The position numbers and the translations under genes were made by a program. A DNA stretch of 64,000 bases from Lagopus muta (Eukaryota > Chordata > Aves > Galliformes > Phasianidae), in the NCBI RefSeq assembly GCF_023343835.1, contig NC_064449.1:1766778-1830777 (forward strand). Direction: 5' to 3'. Shown piece after piece: positions 46,851 to 57,154 of this stretch. Position 1 is the first letter of the stretch. Each line of letters opens with the position of its first letter. The notes beneath the pieces were generated by a model. The model made no database searches, was not told the origin of the DNA, and saw only the letters and a program-made list of their open reading frames with translations.

Positions 46851-48267
46851 CGTCTTATTGCTGTCAGTGTCCCTGAAGGAGGACGTTTCACCCAAGTGCT
46901 GGAACCCCTCCTGATGGAAATTGTGCCCCAGTTTGAGATGTTGGAGGGCTCCAGCTGAAGGGCAGCACCCCTCAGCTCCCCATTTGGTCCCTGAAGAGAG
47001 CTCAGCCCCTTTGCCATGGCAATTCATAGCAGAAACCCAGGGTCTCTGCTGTGCCCTATGTGGGATGCTGAGAGCTCTGCACGGGCAGATCATTTTCTGT
47101 CTGTGCAGCACGGTGGCTTTGCACCTCCTTTGGAGCATCTGGTACTGGTTAGTGCCCAGCAGGCTGTAGGTCTGATCTGGCACTTCCTGCACTCCTTTGA
47201 TCTTATAAAAAGATTCAGCCACCGCGTGCTGGTGCCAGCAAGGATGAGAAATGTGCTGCCCTCAGTGCTTCTGCAGCCTCGGGAGGAACAGAGCCGCTTC
47301 CCTTGTGTCGGGCGATCGCGGGATGAGAGCTGACTCCTGCTGACCTCGTGGTGTTCCCCATGGGCACAACCTGGGAACAGCAGGGATAGCGCATGGGCTT
47401 CATCCTTGGGATGGAGTCATAAGGAAGCCCACAGGTTGGAGAGACTTCAGAACCTAACGGGTCCCACCCAGCCCAATCCGGGCTCTCTGCAGGACTTTTT
47501 GGTGCTTATTGCCTTGTTTTCTGACATGAAAATGCGTGACTGGGCACCATCCCATCCGCGTGGGCTGGGAGGAAGAGAGCAAGACTCAGCAGCTGCCCCT
47601 CTGCTTGGCATGGGGCTGGAAGGAGCCTGGGTGCTTCTGAGTAAGAGCAATTCCTGAGAAAAGTGAGGGCGCCCGGTGGGAGCTCTGGGACTCACCTGGG
47701 GAAGAGGAACGGGATGTGGCAATGGTTGGCTGTGGGGGCACGCTCACAGACGGTGCTTTCCCCAGGACGTGCGCCCTCAGGCTTTCCGACCAGACGAGTT
47801 ACCCACAGACGCACCCGGAGCTTGGCACAGAGGAGGAGGACGCAGGATTTCCCCTCGCCGTGTGCCCAAGGAGCTCAGTTTCCCAGTGCTCTCCCATACG
47901 CAGTCAGAGGGAAGAAGCTGCTTTGCCCTTTCCATCCGCTTGGTTTAGGCAGCACCAAGCAGCTTCTTGGCCTGGCTCACCCAGCGGGGAGAAGGAAACA
48001 GGGTTTGGGGTCAAGCTTTGTGCTTAGCCTCAAATGTTGGGTTCTGTGTGGCCCTGGATGTCCCATGATGGGGCGCCCAGCAGCCATGTGTCACCAGGGC
48101 TGCATCCACTGTGCACACTGGCTCCTAGGGCACAACTGCCTGCCCACTGCCCCCAGGCTTTGGAGATGGCTTCAGAGCAGCAGAAGTGGTGTTGAGCTGC
48201 AGATGGTGATATATCCTTCCCCTCCAGCTCCCAGGAAGGGAAGCTGCAGCACATTTGTCCCATGGCA

Positions 48268-48440
48268 ATCATCCCCCAAACGAATGAGTGCTTTGGGACA
48301 CCCCTGTCAGTGGTGGTGCCCTGGGGAGATCCCATCAGTGGTCCCCAAAACGAGTGAGTGCTTTGGGCCACCCGCACCGGTGGTCCCCATAGGGAGCTTC
48401 GGGGCACCCCATCCATCATCCCCAAATGAGTGAATGCAAA
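48268..48440 (+). repeat. about 70-bp imperfect tandem repeat
   Basis: Three partial copies, each starting CCCCAAA(A)CGA(A/G)TGAGTG or a close variant (at about 48276, 48343 and 48420), with CTTTGGGNCACCC after the first two. Confidence 0.7.
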
Positions 48441-49550
48441 GGTTGCACTTGGAGAGCAAGGGGATTTTGGAGCCTCAGTTCAGATGAAAGCAGCTGCCCT
48501 GCTGCGTTTGCAGGGAGGGCAGGGCGGGGAGCATTACTACCTCTGGTTATTTTTTGGAGAAATTTTGGTATTTCTAGGGAACTGCCCAGCCTGTGCACGC
48601 TGCCCAGCTGGCTCCTTCCTCCCCGTGCTGATGGAACAATGTTTTTCAGCTCTCCACGAGCCCTGTGACTCCGCAGCACAGGCAGCGCTGAGCGGTGCTC
48701 GGTGCTTTCCCACAGTAGCTCGGACACTGCTGTACGTAAGCCAAAAAAATCTGTCTCCGGAAGGGATTCAGTCCCATGAAGCCACTCTGCTGTCTGACAC
48801 TCCGCAGCCTTATCCATCTCTTCTGTGTCTGCTCGAGGCACTGTGCCGCTCTGTCTGGGTCAGGGCTTCAGTGACATGGCCCCATGTACTCCAAGCCCCC
48901 CAGCACCGTCCTGCTTGCTCCCACCCAGCTCAGCCCCACGCACCGTACTGTCCCCAGTGCCACCAGCCCAGCTTTGGCACCGGCTCCCCAGTGACGCGCC
49001 AGCAGCTCTGCTCCCCACGTGCCGGCAGCTGGAGAGAATCAGGGATGCTGGAGACAATCTGGGCAAAGACAAGGGAAAAATCCTGGGAGCTGGCAAGGTC
49101 CCGCTCAAGTTTCCATGAGAAATGCAGCACGGCCATCCCCGTGTTGGAACCCACCCACACCCCCCCGGCGCAGCGCACCCGGATCGGCACCGAGCCCCAT
49201 CTCCAGCAGGGCTGATCCCAGCACCCGGGGGGTGCCCACTTATTTATTATGACATGTTGATGTTGCTGTCGGTGCAGCCCTTCGTTCCCTTTGTTTCAGT
49301 GCATGTGACGGAGCGATTCGGAAGGGCCGGAGGGGAGCGGGCGCATGCGGTCACCAGCGCTGCGGTGGCTGTCTGGCTGCAGCCGGGCTCGGAACAGCTG
49401 CCGGGCTCCCGGCCCGGATCTCCTCTGCCAAGAGCAGACACCCCTGCACGCCCGGCAGGATGCACAGCACACACACACCTCCATCCACATGTGGAGACAG
49501 AAGCACAGAACAGGCTGTGGGCCTGGCCCCATAGAGCTGCACGGGCAAAG

Positions 49551-50152
49551 GGGGTGGGAGCAGGGATGGGAGTGGGGGTGGGAAATGCATTGGCAATGGG
49601 GATGGGAGCGGGGATGGGAATTGGGATGGGAATGGAGGTGGGAACTGGGATGCGAACTGGGATGAAAATGGGGGTGGGAAATGTGTTGGGAATGGGGATG
49701 GAAGCAGGGATGAGAACTGGGATGGGAATGGGGGTGGGAACTGGGGTGGGAATGGGGATGGGAGCAGGGAAGGCAGCTGGGATGGGGACTGGGGTGGGAG
49801 CTGGGATGGGAGCTGAGATGGGAACTAGTATGTGAGCTGGGATGGGAACTGAGGTGGGAGTGGGAATGGGAACTGGGATGGAAATTGGGATGGGAGAGGC
49901 TATGGGAAGTGGGATGGGAACTGGGATGGGAGTGGGGATGGAAACTGGAATGGGAGAGGCTATGGGAACTGGGATGGGAGTGGGGATGGAAACTGGAATG
50001 GGAGAGGCTATGGGAACTGGGATGGGAACTGGGATGGGAGAGGCTATGGGAACTGGGATGAGAGCAGGAATAGAAACTGGTATGGGAAGCGAGATGGGAG
50101 TGGACATTGGAGCAGGTATGGGAATGGGCATGGGAGGGATGGGAGCAGGGAA
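49551..50152 (+). repeat. G-rich hexamer-based minisatellite (about 600 bp)
   Basis: Built from variants of the hexamer GGGATG (GGAATG, GGAACT, GGGAGC). Around 49890-50090 a 48-bp higher-order unit appears, with GAGAGGCTATGGGAACTGGG and GGGATGGAAACTGGAATG. Because the base unit is six bases without stops, long frames stay open on both strands, including a 334-codon minus-strand frame (49247-50251) that I do not consider a gene. Runs of three to five Gs every few bases give G-quadruplex potential on the plus strand. Confidence 0.93.
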
Positions 50153-50674
50153 GTGATTGCACGTGTCATTGGGAATATGGTTGAGGATGCTCCCAGGGTC
50201 ACAGCTCCTCATCACTTTTAGGCCCACACTGCTCTCCCCACCGACCAGCACCGGGATCCAGGCTGTTTCCCTCTACCTGAGGTGTGGAAGTTTTAACCCT
50301 CTGTCAGAGTTAGACCAGGATGGAGAACATCACTCTGCCTCCAGGGCCAGTTCTCGAGGCACCCTCCTGCTCCAGCCCCACGGCCACATTGAACCCCAGG
50401 GGAAGATGAGCACCAGGAGAATCCCACGGGCATAAGGAGCAGAGCCCAGGGCTTGGCAGTACCTGGCCAGGAGAAAGCACAACCGTGGAGCTGGGGTCAG
50501 CTGGCAGCCACACCACTTCGTTTTCTTGGTAAATGAGGCTGAAAGCAGCAGCCACAGGGGAGAAGGGAGCATGACCACATCTGGGAGCACTGGGCATGTT
50601 TTTTGATTCACTGCAATAAATCAGCATGTTAGCTGAGCCCTGAAATGTGGCCCAGAAGCAGCCAGAGCCTGTGG

Positions 50675-50770
50675 TGCTGTAGGTGCTGCTATAGGTACTA
50701 TATAGGTGCTGCAGGTGCTGCTATGAGTGCTGTAGGTGCTGTAAGTGCTGCTATGGGTGCTGTAGTGCAA
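50675..50770 (+). repeat. GCTGTAGGTGCT-type short tandem repeat
   Basis: Imperfect repeats of GTAGGTGCTGCTATGGGTGCT and related 9-12-bp pieces. Confidence 0.75.
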
Positions 50771-53700
50771 AGCACCCCTCATTTGGGCTTGGAACATCCT
50801 CTCTCTCCCCACTGCTCAGGCAGCATGAGGAGCAGGTGGAAATGCTGCAGCATTTGCTCTTAATCAGAGCGGTTCTGCCATCCCTTTGGACGCAGAGAGC
50901 AATCTCTGCTTTCCATTATCTCTATGTCTTCGGGCATCTCCGCCTCCTTCACTAATTTTCTGACTTCTTCTCTTTGTCTCAGTGGGAAAAAGCAGCCACG
51001 GGATCATCCCACTGAGCAGTGCCAAAGCACAGCTCCCACTGCTGGCTCCCAGCATCGCACCCTGTGGTGGGACAGGCGTGGGGCTGTGGGCACGTGTGCC
51101 CACCTGTGTTCCTTCCATGACACCCATGTCACGTTCCCTCCATTTGGTCTCAGAGAGGTGTCCTGTACACCAAACCCTTCTCTTGGTGAGTCCTTCCTAT
51201 GGAGCCTCCCCACGGAGCCAGGCTGGCATTATATTTGTTGAGGCCACCCAAAACTGGTGCACCCCAAAGAGCTTCAGCCCCACAGCAAGGGGAGGCAGCG
51301 GCACATTGGGTTCACTGTCAGTAGGATGGAAGGAGAAGGGTCGGGATGATAAGAGCACCGAGCACCCCTGCAGCATGACACTGCTGAGCGCTCCCCCAGC
51401 TAAGCTGCCAATGGGAAACCATGGGACTGTGTCATCCGGGGGGGTCCGGATGCGGCCCCCACCCTCCCCTGTGTGCCAAATCCCTGCAGGGCATGGAGGA
51501 GCCAGTCCCTGTGAAGGACATGGCACTCGTCTCGCCTCCAGCCCATTGTCTCATTGATTGGTTACGGTTGGTCTTCAATTAGGAGTTGGGCCGTTGGGGG
51601 CATGAGGCCATTTCTTCCCATGCAAGCGTGCGGTTCCCGCGCTGCTGTGCTCTGATGTGGTCGGGGGCCCACGGGAGCATCTGCTCTTCCAGACACAGTG
51701 CCCGGGGACGAATGCATTTCAGATGGGCTCGGCTCCGCTTGCTGTGCTCGGGCCGGCGGCCAGCTGAGGATGCTGAGAAAACGCCGCTGGCCGGCCCCAC
51801 GGACACAATGTTCTCCTGATGGGGACCGGGCTGGCATCCCATATAGAGGCTGATCATGCTGCAGGCCATGTGACTCCAAACAGAGCCCATCTCCCAAAGA
51901 CCAACCCTTGTGGGCACCTCGGCCGTGGAGGTCAATGGGCTCCAGCAGGCAGCGGGGCAATGGATGCGCAGGCGGTGCCCGGTTGGGATGCAGGAGTGGT
52001 ACCCAACGTGCAGCCTCGTGCTTGCACACCTCGGGATGCTCCCAGCACATGGATGCAGCTCAGGCATTATGGTGCTCACAGATCCCGGGGCTGCACCTGC
52101 AGGTCTGGTCTGGCCGGTGGCCCCAGGGCAGCGTGTGGACCCGTCCGGCCGGGTTACGCGGGGCGTGAGCAAGCACATGATGCGCTGCAGGGCCAAGGGC
52201 TGAGGTCAGCCCGGCACACCCAGGCAGCGGCTCTGACTTCACCGCAGGCAGCAGCGGATCCTCACGTACCGCGCTCCCCAAGGCAGCGGCTCGGGGACGG
52301 AGTGCGGCCGGTCAGAGCACTCCGGTACAGGGGCGAAGGCACCGTGCTCCCAAAGCTCCCCTTCCCTTGGCGTTCCCCACAGCCAACATATTTCCTCTGC
52401 TCCCGTGTCCAAAGGGGAGCTGCTAATAGGGGCTCTCTGTGACGGTTTGCCCCAGCGCGTGCGGGTCTGGCTGAGGGGTGGCATCAGTGAAGGCTGAAGT
52501 CAGCCCCATCCCACTGCCTGTAGCTGGGGATGGCTGTGGGGCAGCGGCGCAGGTCGGTGGGGAGATGGCACTGGCTGGGGGCCTCACAGCCCCATAGGGA
52601 AGGGAGGGATCTGTGTTTTGGCAGTTCTGGGTCTGCCCTGCACTGCAGAGGTATCCACTTTTCCAGGGAAGGAAGAGTTAATCCCCGCCTGCCGCTAATG
52701 AGCCTTAACTGGGAATGACCCGACACCAGGGAGAAGTGAACCCATTGTCCTCCCTGTGTTTGACTGCCTTCCAGGGAGACTCATGAAACACAGAGCCCGG
52801 GCGTGAGTTCCCAATTTGTGTCAGGAGGCTCTGATTTATTCTATTTATTTATTTTTGCCATCTGGTTGAGGAGGGACATCGAACGCAAGCGTGAGAAATC
52901 CAGATGTGCACCGCTCCCCACTCAGCATCCCAGTCCCCAGCCCCAAGCATGGGGCACACGGGGACAGGCTGGGACATGGTGACACCCTGGCACCTGTTGG
53001 TCCCCAATGGGGTGAGCAGTGAATGTGGCCATGGGGCAGCCCAGGTGACAGCGCTCAGCCCAGATGCCCATTGTGGGGATGGGGTGGCCGTGCCCTGAGC
53101 TGGGGGCAGCAGCCATGGGGATGTGCTGACCCACTGTCACTGGGATGGCCCCAGCCTCAGCTTCTCCCCCCGTGTCCCTTCCTCATCTTTGGGGTTCAGC
53201 AGCAGTTTGAGGATGGGCCATCCCACGGGAAAGCTGTGATCGTCTCTGGGTGACGACATCGGGGTGCCCAGGTTCCATCCCCAGTGGCAGAATGGGGTGA
53301 TGGATATCACCACACCGTACCCAAAGAGACGAATGCTGCACACGGGGATGTTGGCACAGCTGTGGGGCTCAACCCTTCACCAGGGCAGAGCTGCCCATGG
53401 GGGGCAAAGCAAAGAGGGCTCCTTTTTTTATAGGGGGCGAATCTTTCCCGTTTCGCTGATTACTTTTTGTCGGGGCTCCTCCGAGACACGAGATGAGCAC
53501 ACAGGATCTTAGCTCATCCGCTCCCTGTCTCATGCCTGGGAGGTTTGGCGGGTGGCCCGAGGGCTCCGGAGGAGGAGGAAAATTTCATCATCCCTCTCCA
53601 ACGTCTCCCGTATAATCAGCCCCTTGTTAACCGGTGCAGCCCCATGCGAGACACCGAGGGCCGGCGCGCGGCTGCATCCTTAGGTGGTCTTGGCTGGACC

Positions 53701-53930
53701 GGAGCTTTTCAGAGCCTCTCCCAGGGCAGCCCAGAGTCTGGGAGGCAATTTCAGCATCCCTTGGGGACGATCCCTTTGCCGTGGGATGGCCAAGCGGCAG
53801 CCATCTCATAGGAAGCGGGGAGGGAAACGGGAGCAGGGGCAGGGAGTGGTGAACCCCAACCCTTGGTGATGCTCGAGGGCTCTTTGGGGCGGCCCCGAGG
53901 GCGTCTGGGGGGAGCATCGGAGCAAAGAGG
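50771..53930. other. GC-rich intergenic DNA 3' of LIF
   Basis: No gene I can support. The block 51570-52300 has long open frames on both strands, none with a recognised domain. The remainder is unique GC-rich sequence. Confidence 0.5.
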
Positions 53931-53956
53931 AGACAGAGAGGGTCACTTTCTCTTGG

Positions 53957-53962
53957 TTTATT
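53957..53962 (-). terminator. LIF: LIF polyadenylation signal
   Basis: TTTATT on the plus strand, AATAAA on the LIF strand, about 780 bases after the stop. Use would give a 3' UTR of roughly 800 nt. Confidence 0.6.
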
Positions 53963-54004
53963 AAAAAAAAAAAAACAACACAACAACAATTGGAGGAAAG
54001 AAGT

Positions 54005-54095
54005 ATAAAAAAATAAATATTTAAATAGAATTCTATATATATATATATTACCAAAATTCTTATTAATTATTATTATTATTATTAATATTATTAAA
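54005..54095 (-). promoter_or_regulatory. LIF: AU-rich element region of the LIF 3' UTR
   Basis: On the LIF strand this reads as U/A-rich RNA with AUUUA at 54026-54022 and 54017-54013, a UA run and an AAU run. More AUUUA copies lie at 54580-54576 and 54632-54628. Such elements destabilise cytokine mRNAs. Confidence 0.6.
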
Positions 54096-54740
54096 CACCA
54101 GGGCCGAGCCTATAAATACCCCCGGCCCCCGCCCCGGCGCCAGGGACGAGCCAGCGCCTCCTGCCACCACCCCAGGCTCGGCCCCTGAGTCCCCATGCTG
54201 GCTGAGACCCCGTCTGTGCCAGCGGGCCATGCCAACATCCACGGGTGCTCCCCAGCACCACATCCCTGTCCCCATTGGGTGGCGGGACCCAGCCCTGGCC
54301 ACCGCACACCCTCAGTTGTAGGGGTGCCGGCCCCATAGTGTATGGTGGGAGCGCGTCCCCAGCGTCCCTGCTGGCTGCGGTGGGTGTGAGCGCATCCAGG
54401 AGGGGAACATTTCTTTTGTCGGATGCTGGAGGGCATCCGTTGGGAGCGGGTCTCCTCCTCCTGATTTTTCACTACGTCTGTGATGAGCCCCGAGCTGTGG
54501 GGCTGAGCATCCCCATGGGGCTCCAGGGTGCGGGGGACAGAGCCCCATGCCCGCGTCCTCCCCTGAACGGGGAAATAAATTAAAGCATGGCATGGCCCGG
54601 ATCCGGTGCAGCATCAGCAGGAGGTAATAAATAGGAAGGCGAGAGGTGAGGAGGTGGAGAGGCCTCGCCGTGCCCATCTGTGAGATGGGTGCAAGGAGAT
54701 GTCCACTGTCCCGGTCGCGGTGTGGCGCGGGGGCCGGGGC

Positions 54741-55178
54741 TCATGCGGGGCTGAGGTGAGGTAGGAGGACACGAGCAGCCTGGGCGATGACCTGCACGTA
54801 CTTCCTGAGCACCTGGCAGCCCTGCTGCTTCTTCTTGAAGGCGCTCTTGCCCTTGCTGCTCTCCCCGTAGCTCACGTCCACCTGGAAGATGTTGTAGTGC
54901 TTGCAGAGCAGGCAGGTGAGGTTGGAGATGAGGCCCCGAGTGGTCTTGGTGGTGTTGTGGAGGCGGTCGAGGAGCTCCTTGGCCGTGGGGTTGAGCTCCT
55001 CCTGGTCGCGGGTGATGTTCCCCAGTGAGGCGTTGAGGAAGGCGAAGAGCTTGTACATGGCCACCATCACTTCCTTCCTCTCGGTGGTCCGGTTGACGTG
55101 GAAGGGGGGGAAGAAGATGCCGCTGGGGGTGCAGAGGCGGTCGCTCTCGCTGCTGAACGGCTCTCCCTGGCACTTCAG
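54741..55178 (-). CDS. LIF: LIF exon 3 (residues 67-211)
   Basis: Acceptor TCCCCGCAG, stop TGA 54743-54741. Encodes helices B-D with NITRDQ, TCLLC, VDVSYG and FKKKQQGCQVL. Confidence 0.97.
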   Translation of the reverse strand: MKCQGEPFSSESDRLCTPSGIFFPPFHVNRTTERKEVMVAMYKLFAFLNASLGNITRDQEELNPTAKELLDRLHNTTKTTRGLISNLTCLLCKHYNIFQVDVSYGESSKGKSAFKKKQQGCQVLRKYVQVIAQAARVLLPHLSPA

Positions 55179-56696
55179 CTGCGGGGACAGCGAGTGTCAC
55201 CCCCTGTCCCTCTGTCCCCACTGTGGCCATCCCCGTCCCCACCGCGCCGCCCCACATCCCCACCACAGCCGCTCCGTGTCCCCACTGTGGCCACCCCTTG
55301 CCACCATCCCGGTGTCACTCACATAGAGGCTGAAGAGGTCCTGCGCAGTGGCGTTGAGCAGTGCAACCTGCCTGCGGGTCTGCTCCTGGACGTTGGCCCT
55401 GCACAGCCCGTTGGTGGGACAGGCAGAGCCCGTCCCCAGCAGCGCCCGCCCGGCCACCGGCCTCCTTTGCAGCAGTAGCAGGGCCACGAAGGGCACGACA
55501 CCTGGTGGGGACAAACCGACGTCGGTGAGCCCATTCGTTCCCCCCACAGCCCCGTGCGTCCCCCCAGTCCCCTGCCCCTCACCTGCCCCCCGGCTGGGGC
55601 TCCCCCTCCTCCCGTCCCCCCGGGGCGCCCGGTGGCATTGCCACATTTCACAAGCAGCGGCCCCGCTGGTGACCTGTGCGTTGTAATCAAATATGCAAAA
55701 GTGATTTCCTCCCCGTTATCCCGGCCGGGCGCAGCGGGAGCCAGGCCCCACCCCGGCCCTACTGACTCAGCAGGGGCGCCCACAAGGAAACCTGCCCCGC
55801 GGCCGCAGCTCTGCCTCAGTTTCTCCATCTGCAGAGCGGGCGCAACTGCTGCTGGAGGCACCGGATGGGAGAGCATGGCACGGGTGAGCGCTGGGTCACC
55901 GCGTCCCAATGGGGGTGACAGTGGGGTGCTGCGACCCCCGTTTCGGTGTCAGCTGGGAGGCCACCCTGCATGGGTGTCCTGATCACCACCCCCCTTTCCA
56001 AACTCGGGGTCACCGACATGTGGCTCCCAGGGGTGGGAATGGGGGTCCCCGCTCGCCAGCCCGCGCCCTGAAGATCGGAGAGCACGTGGAGCCCTGGAGC
56101 AAAGTCCCCAGGGCTGCGGCACGCACCGAGCTGCCCACACTTGTAGGAAACTCCATGCTGCCGCAGGTCCCAGGTAAAGCAGCAGCGCCTTTATCTGCCC
56201 TCTCTCAGCTGAAGCCCTAGGACAGCACTCACCTGGCCGCTCCGTGATCCCCCTGTGCTCCCAGTCCCCCTCCGTGCGCCCGATCCGCAGCCGAGCAGAG
56301 CGAGGCCGGGCGCACGTGTGCAGGGACAGCCACTTTGGCAGCGCTCCCCCAGCCCTCCCCAGCTCTCCCAAGTTAAGTAAGTAAGAAAAGCAAAAAAAAA
56401 AAAAAGCAAAAAAAAAACCAAAAAAAAAAAAGCCAACATTCCCCCCCCCCCCTCCTTCCCCCCCTCACCCCCCCAACCCAACCCAACCCAACCCCACCCC
56501 GGCGCTTTGGGAAGTGTTTGGGGAGTCAGTTATATAAGCGGCCAGATGTTGGGCGAGGAGGAGCGCCAGGACGGCAGCGGGGCTGCCAGCTCCCAGCGAT
56601 GCTCAGCTGGGTCGGTGGGGGGGGGGTGGGAAGGGGGGGGATGAGGGGGGAGGGAGTGGGGGGCTGTGATTTGTTACCTGCAGGGATGAGCCTCAT
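54741..56696 (-). CDS. LIF: LIF, leukemia inhibitory factor (IL-6-family cytokine)
   Basis: Three coding exons join into 211 residues. LIF is a secreted four-helix cytokine that signals through LIFR and gp130 to JAK-STAT3. Seen: a signal peptide (about 1-24, hydrophobic VVPFVALLLL); the N-terminal Cys pair C34/C40; the ASLGNITRDQ stretch that is almost identical to human; TCLLC (155-158); VDVSYG; and FKKKQQGC, in which F180 and K183 form the FxxK contact for LIFR (human F156/K159). Six N-glycosylation sequons (N56, N95, N115, N120, N141, N152). Cys69 is extra compared with the six of human. The start MRLIPAG agrees with the chicken protein as I remember it. OSM lies about 5 kb upstream in the same orientation. 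Confidence 0.97.
55323..55501 (-). CDS. LIF: LIF exon 2 (residues 7-66)
   Basis: Acceptor CCCCACCAG, donor GTGAGT. Encodes the rest of the signal peptide, ACPTNGLC and helix A (QVALLNATAQDLFSLY). Confidence 0.97.
55763..55772 (+). promoter_or_regulatory. AP-1/NF-E2 type site in LIF intron 1
   Basis: TGACTCAGCA, the AP-1/small-Maf heterodimer consensus. The same 13 bases (TGACTCAGCAGGG) recur at 59913 upstream of LIF. Function inferred from the motif only. Confidence 0.4.
56392..56510. repeat. A-rich and C-rich low-complexity tract, (AACCC)n
   Basis: Poly-A blocks, then a run of Cs and several AACCC units, inside LIF intron 1. Confidence 0.85.
56531..56538. promoter_or_regulatory. TATA-like element in LIF intron 1
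   Basis: TATATAAG on the plus strand, in GC-rich flanks; the minus-strand reading (TTATATAA) is also TATA-like. LIF in mammals has alternative first exons in this region, but no matching exon is visible. Confidence 0.3.
56615..56663 (+). repeat. G-tract cluster beside LIF exon 1
   Basis: Several runs of 4-10 Gs on the plus strand starting 15 bases past the exon 1 donor; G-quadruplex capable. Confidence 0.8.
56678..56696 (-). CDS. LIF: LIF exon 1 (coding part)
   Basis: Nineteen coding bases (MRLIPA plus one) from ATG 56696-56694 to donor GTAACA. Such a tiny first coding exon is typical of LIF and OSM. The 5' UTR runs back to about 56757 if the TATA box is used. Confidence 0.93.
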
Positions 56697-56785
56697 GGTG
56701 AGCGCCGTCCCAGAGAGCCGAGCGCAGACGGGCAGCGTGTGCGGGTTTTCAGAAATTCATGTTCATACTGGGGGACTTCTCTGGG

Positions 56786-56793
56786 TTTATATA
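56786..56793 (-). promoter_or_regulatory. LIF: LIF TATA box
   Basis: TATATAAA on the LIF strand, 90 bases before the ATG; expected start near 56757, giving a 5' UTR of about 60 nt, as in mammalian LIF. Confidence 0.75.
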
Positions 56794-56824
56794 CCGGTCC
56801 TGCAGTGAGCTTGTGTTGTAAGAA

Positions 56825-56872
56825 AGGGGAGGAAGGGGGGGGCGAGTGGGGAGGGGGGGGGGGAGAGAGGGA
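56825..56872 (+). repeat. G-tract cluster upstream of the LIF TATA box
   Basis: Runs of 4-11 Gs on the plus strand, 30-80 bases upstream of the TATA box. Confidence 0.8.
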
Positions 56873-56888
56873 GAAACACTATCATTAC

Positions 56889-56948
56889 TTCTATTGAAGC
56901 TGTAAATCAGGAAGTAAAGGGCTTGGAAATCATGAATGATTCTTAGAA
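56889..56948 (-). promoter_or_regulatory. LIF: STAT/ETS site cluster of the LIF promoter
   Basis: An AT-rich island between two G-tract clusters holds TTCTATTGAA (56889-56898, N4 STAT-type), CAGGAAGT (56908-56915, ETS-type) and TTCTTAGAA (56940-56948, N3 STAT5-type). STAT and ETS sites are described in mammalian LIF promoters. Confidence 0.5.
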
Positions 56949-57032
56949 ATAAACTTCTGATAAAGTTGATGTCACCAGGATCTCGGGGTTTTCTTTTTAG
57001 TGTATTTCTTTTTTTTTTTCACTCGTGTGGCT

Positions 57033-57089
57033 GGGCGGGGGGGGGGGGGGAGTGGGGGGTGCTATGGGGTTTGGGGGGGGTGGGGGGTG
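57033..57089 (+). repeat. G-tract cluster, 240-300 bases upstream of LIF
   Basis: Runs of 6-15 Gs on the plus strand after a poly-T stretch. Confidence 0.8.
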
Positions 57090-57147
57090 GCACCACGCGT
57101 GGGACACATGGGGGCACGGCCGTGCTCGCCCCGACGCGGTGCTGCTG

Positions 57148-57154
57148 TGACTCA
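57148..57154 (+). promoter_or_regulatory. AP-1 consensus site
   Basis: TGACTCA, about 355 bases upstream of the LIF TATA box, in GC-rich DNA. Confidence 0.35.

Noticed and set aside
46629-47222. 197-codon minus-strand frame
   Set aside because: Largely antisense of a CR1 fragment; no domain.
47663-49215. Two long plus-strand frames (256 and 261 codons) that overlap by four bases
   Set aside because: No domain, low-complexity composition, imperfect tandem repeats inside, and GC-rich DNA with few stops. Start-stop overlap is not meaningful in a vertebrate gene.
49247-50251. 334-codon minus-strand frame, the longest in the window
   Set aside because: Produced by the six-base repeat; the protein is only Pro-Ile/Val-Pro repeats.
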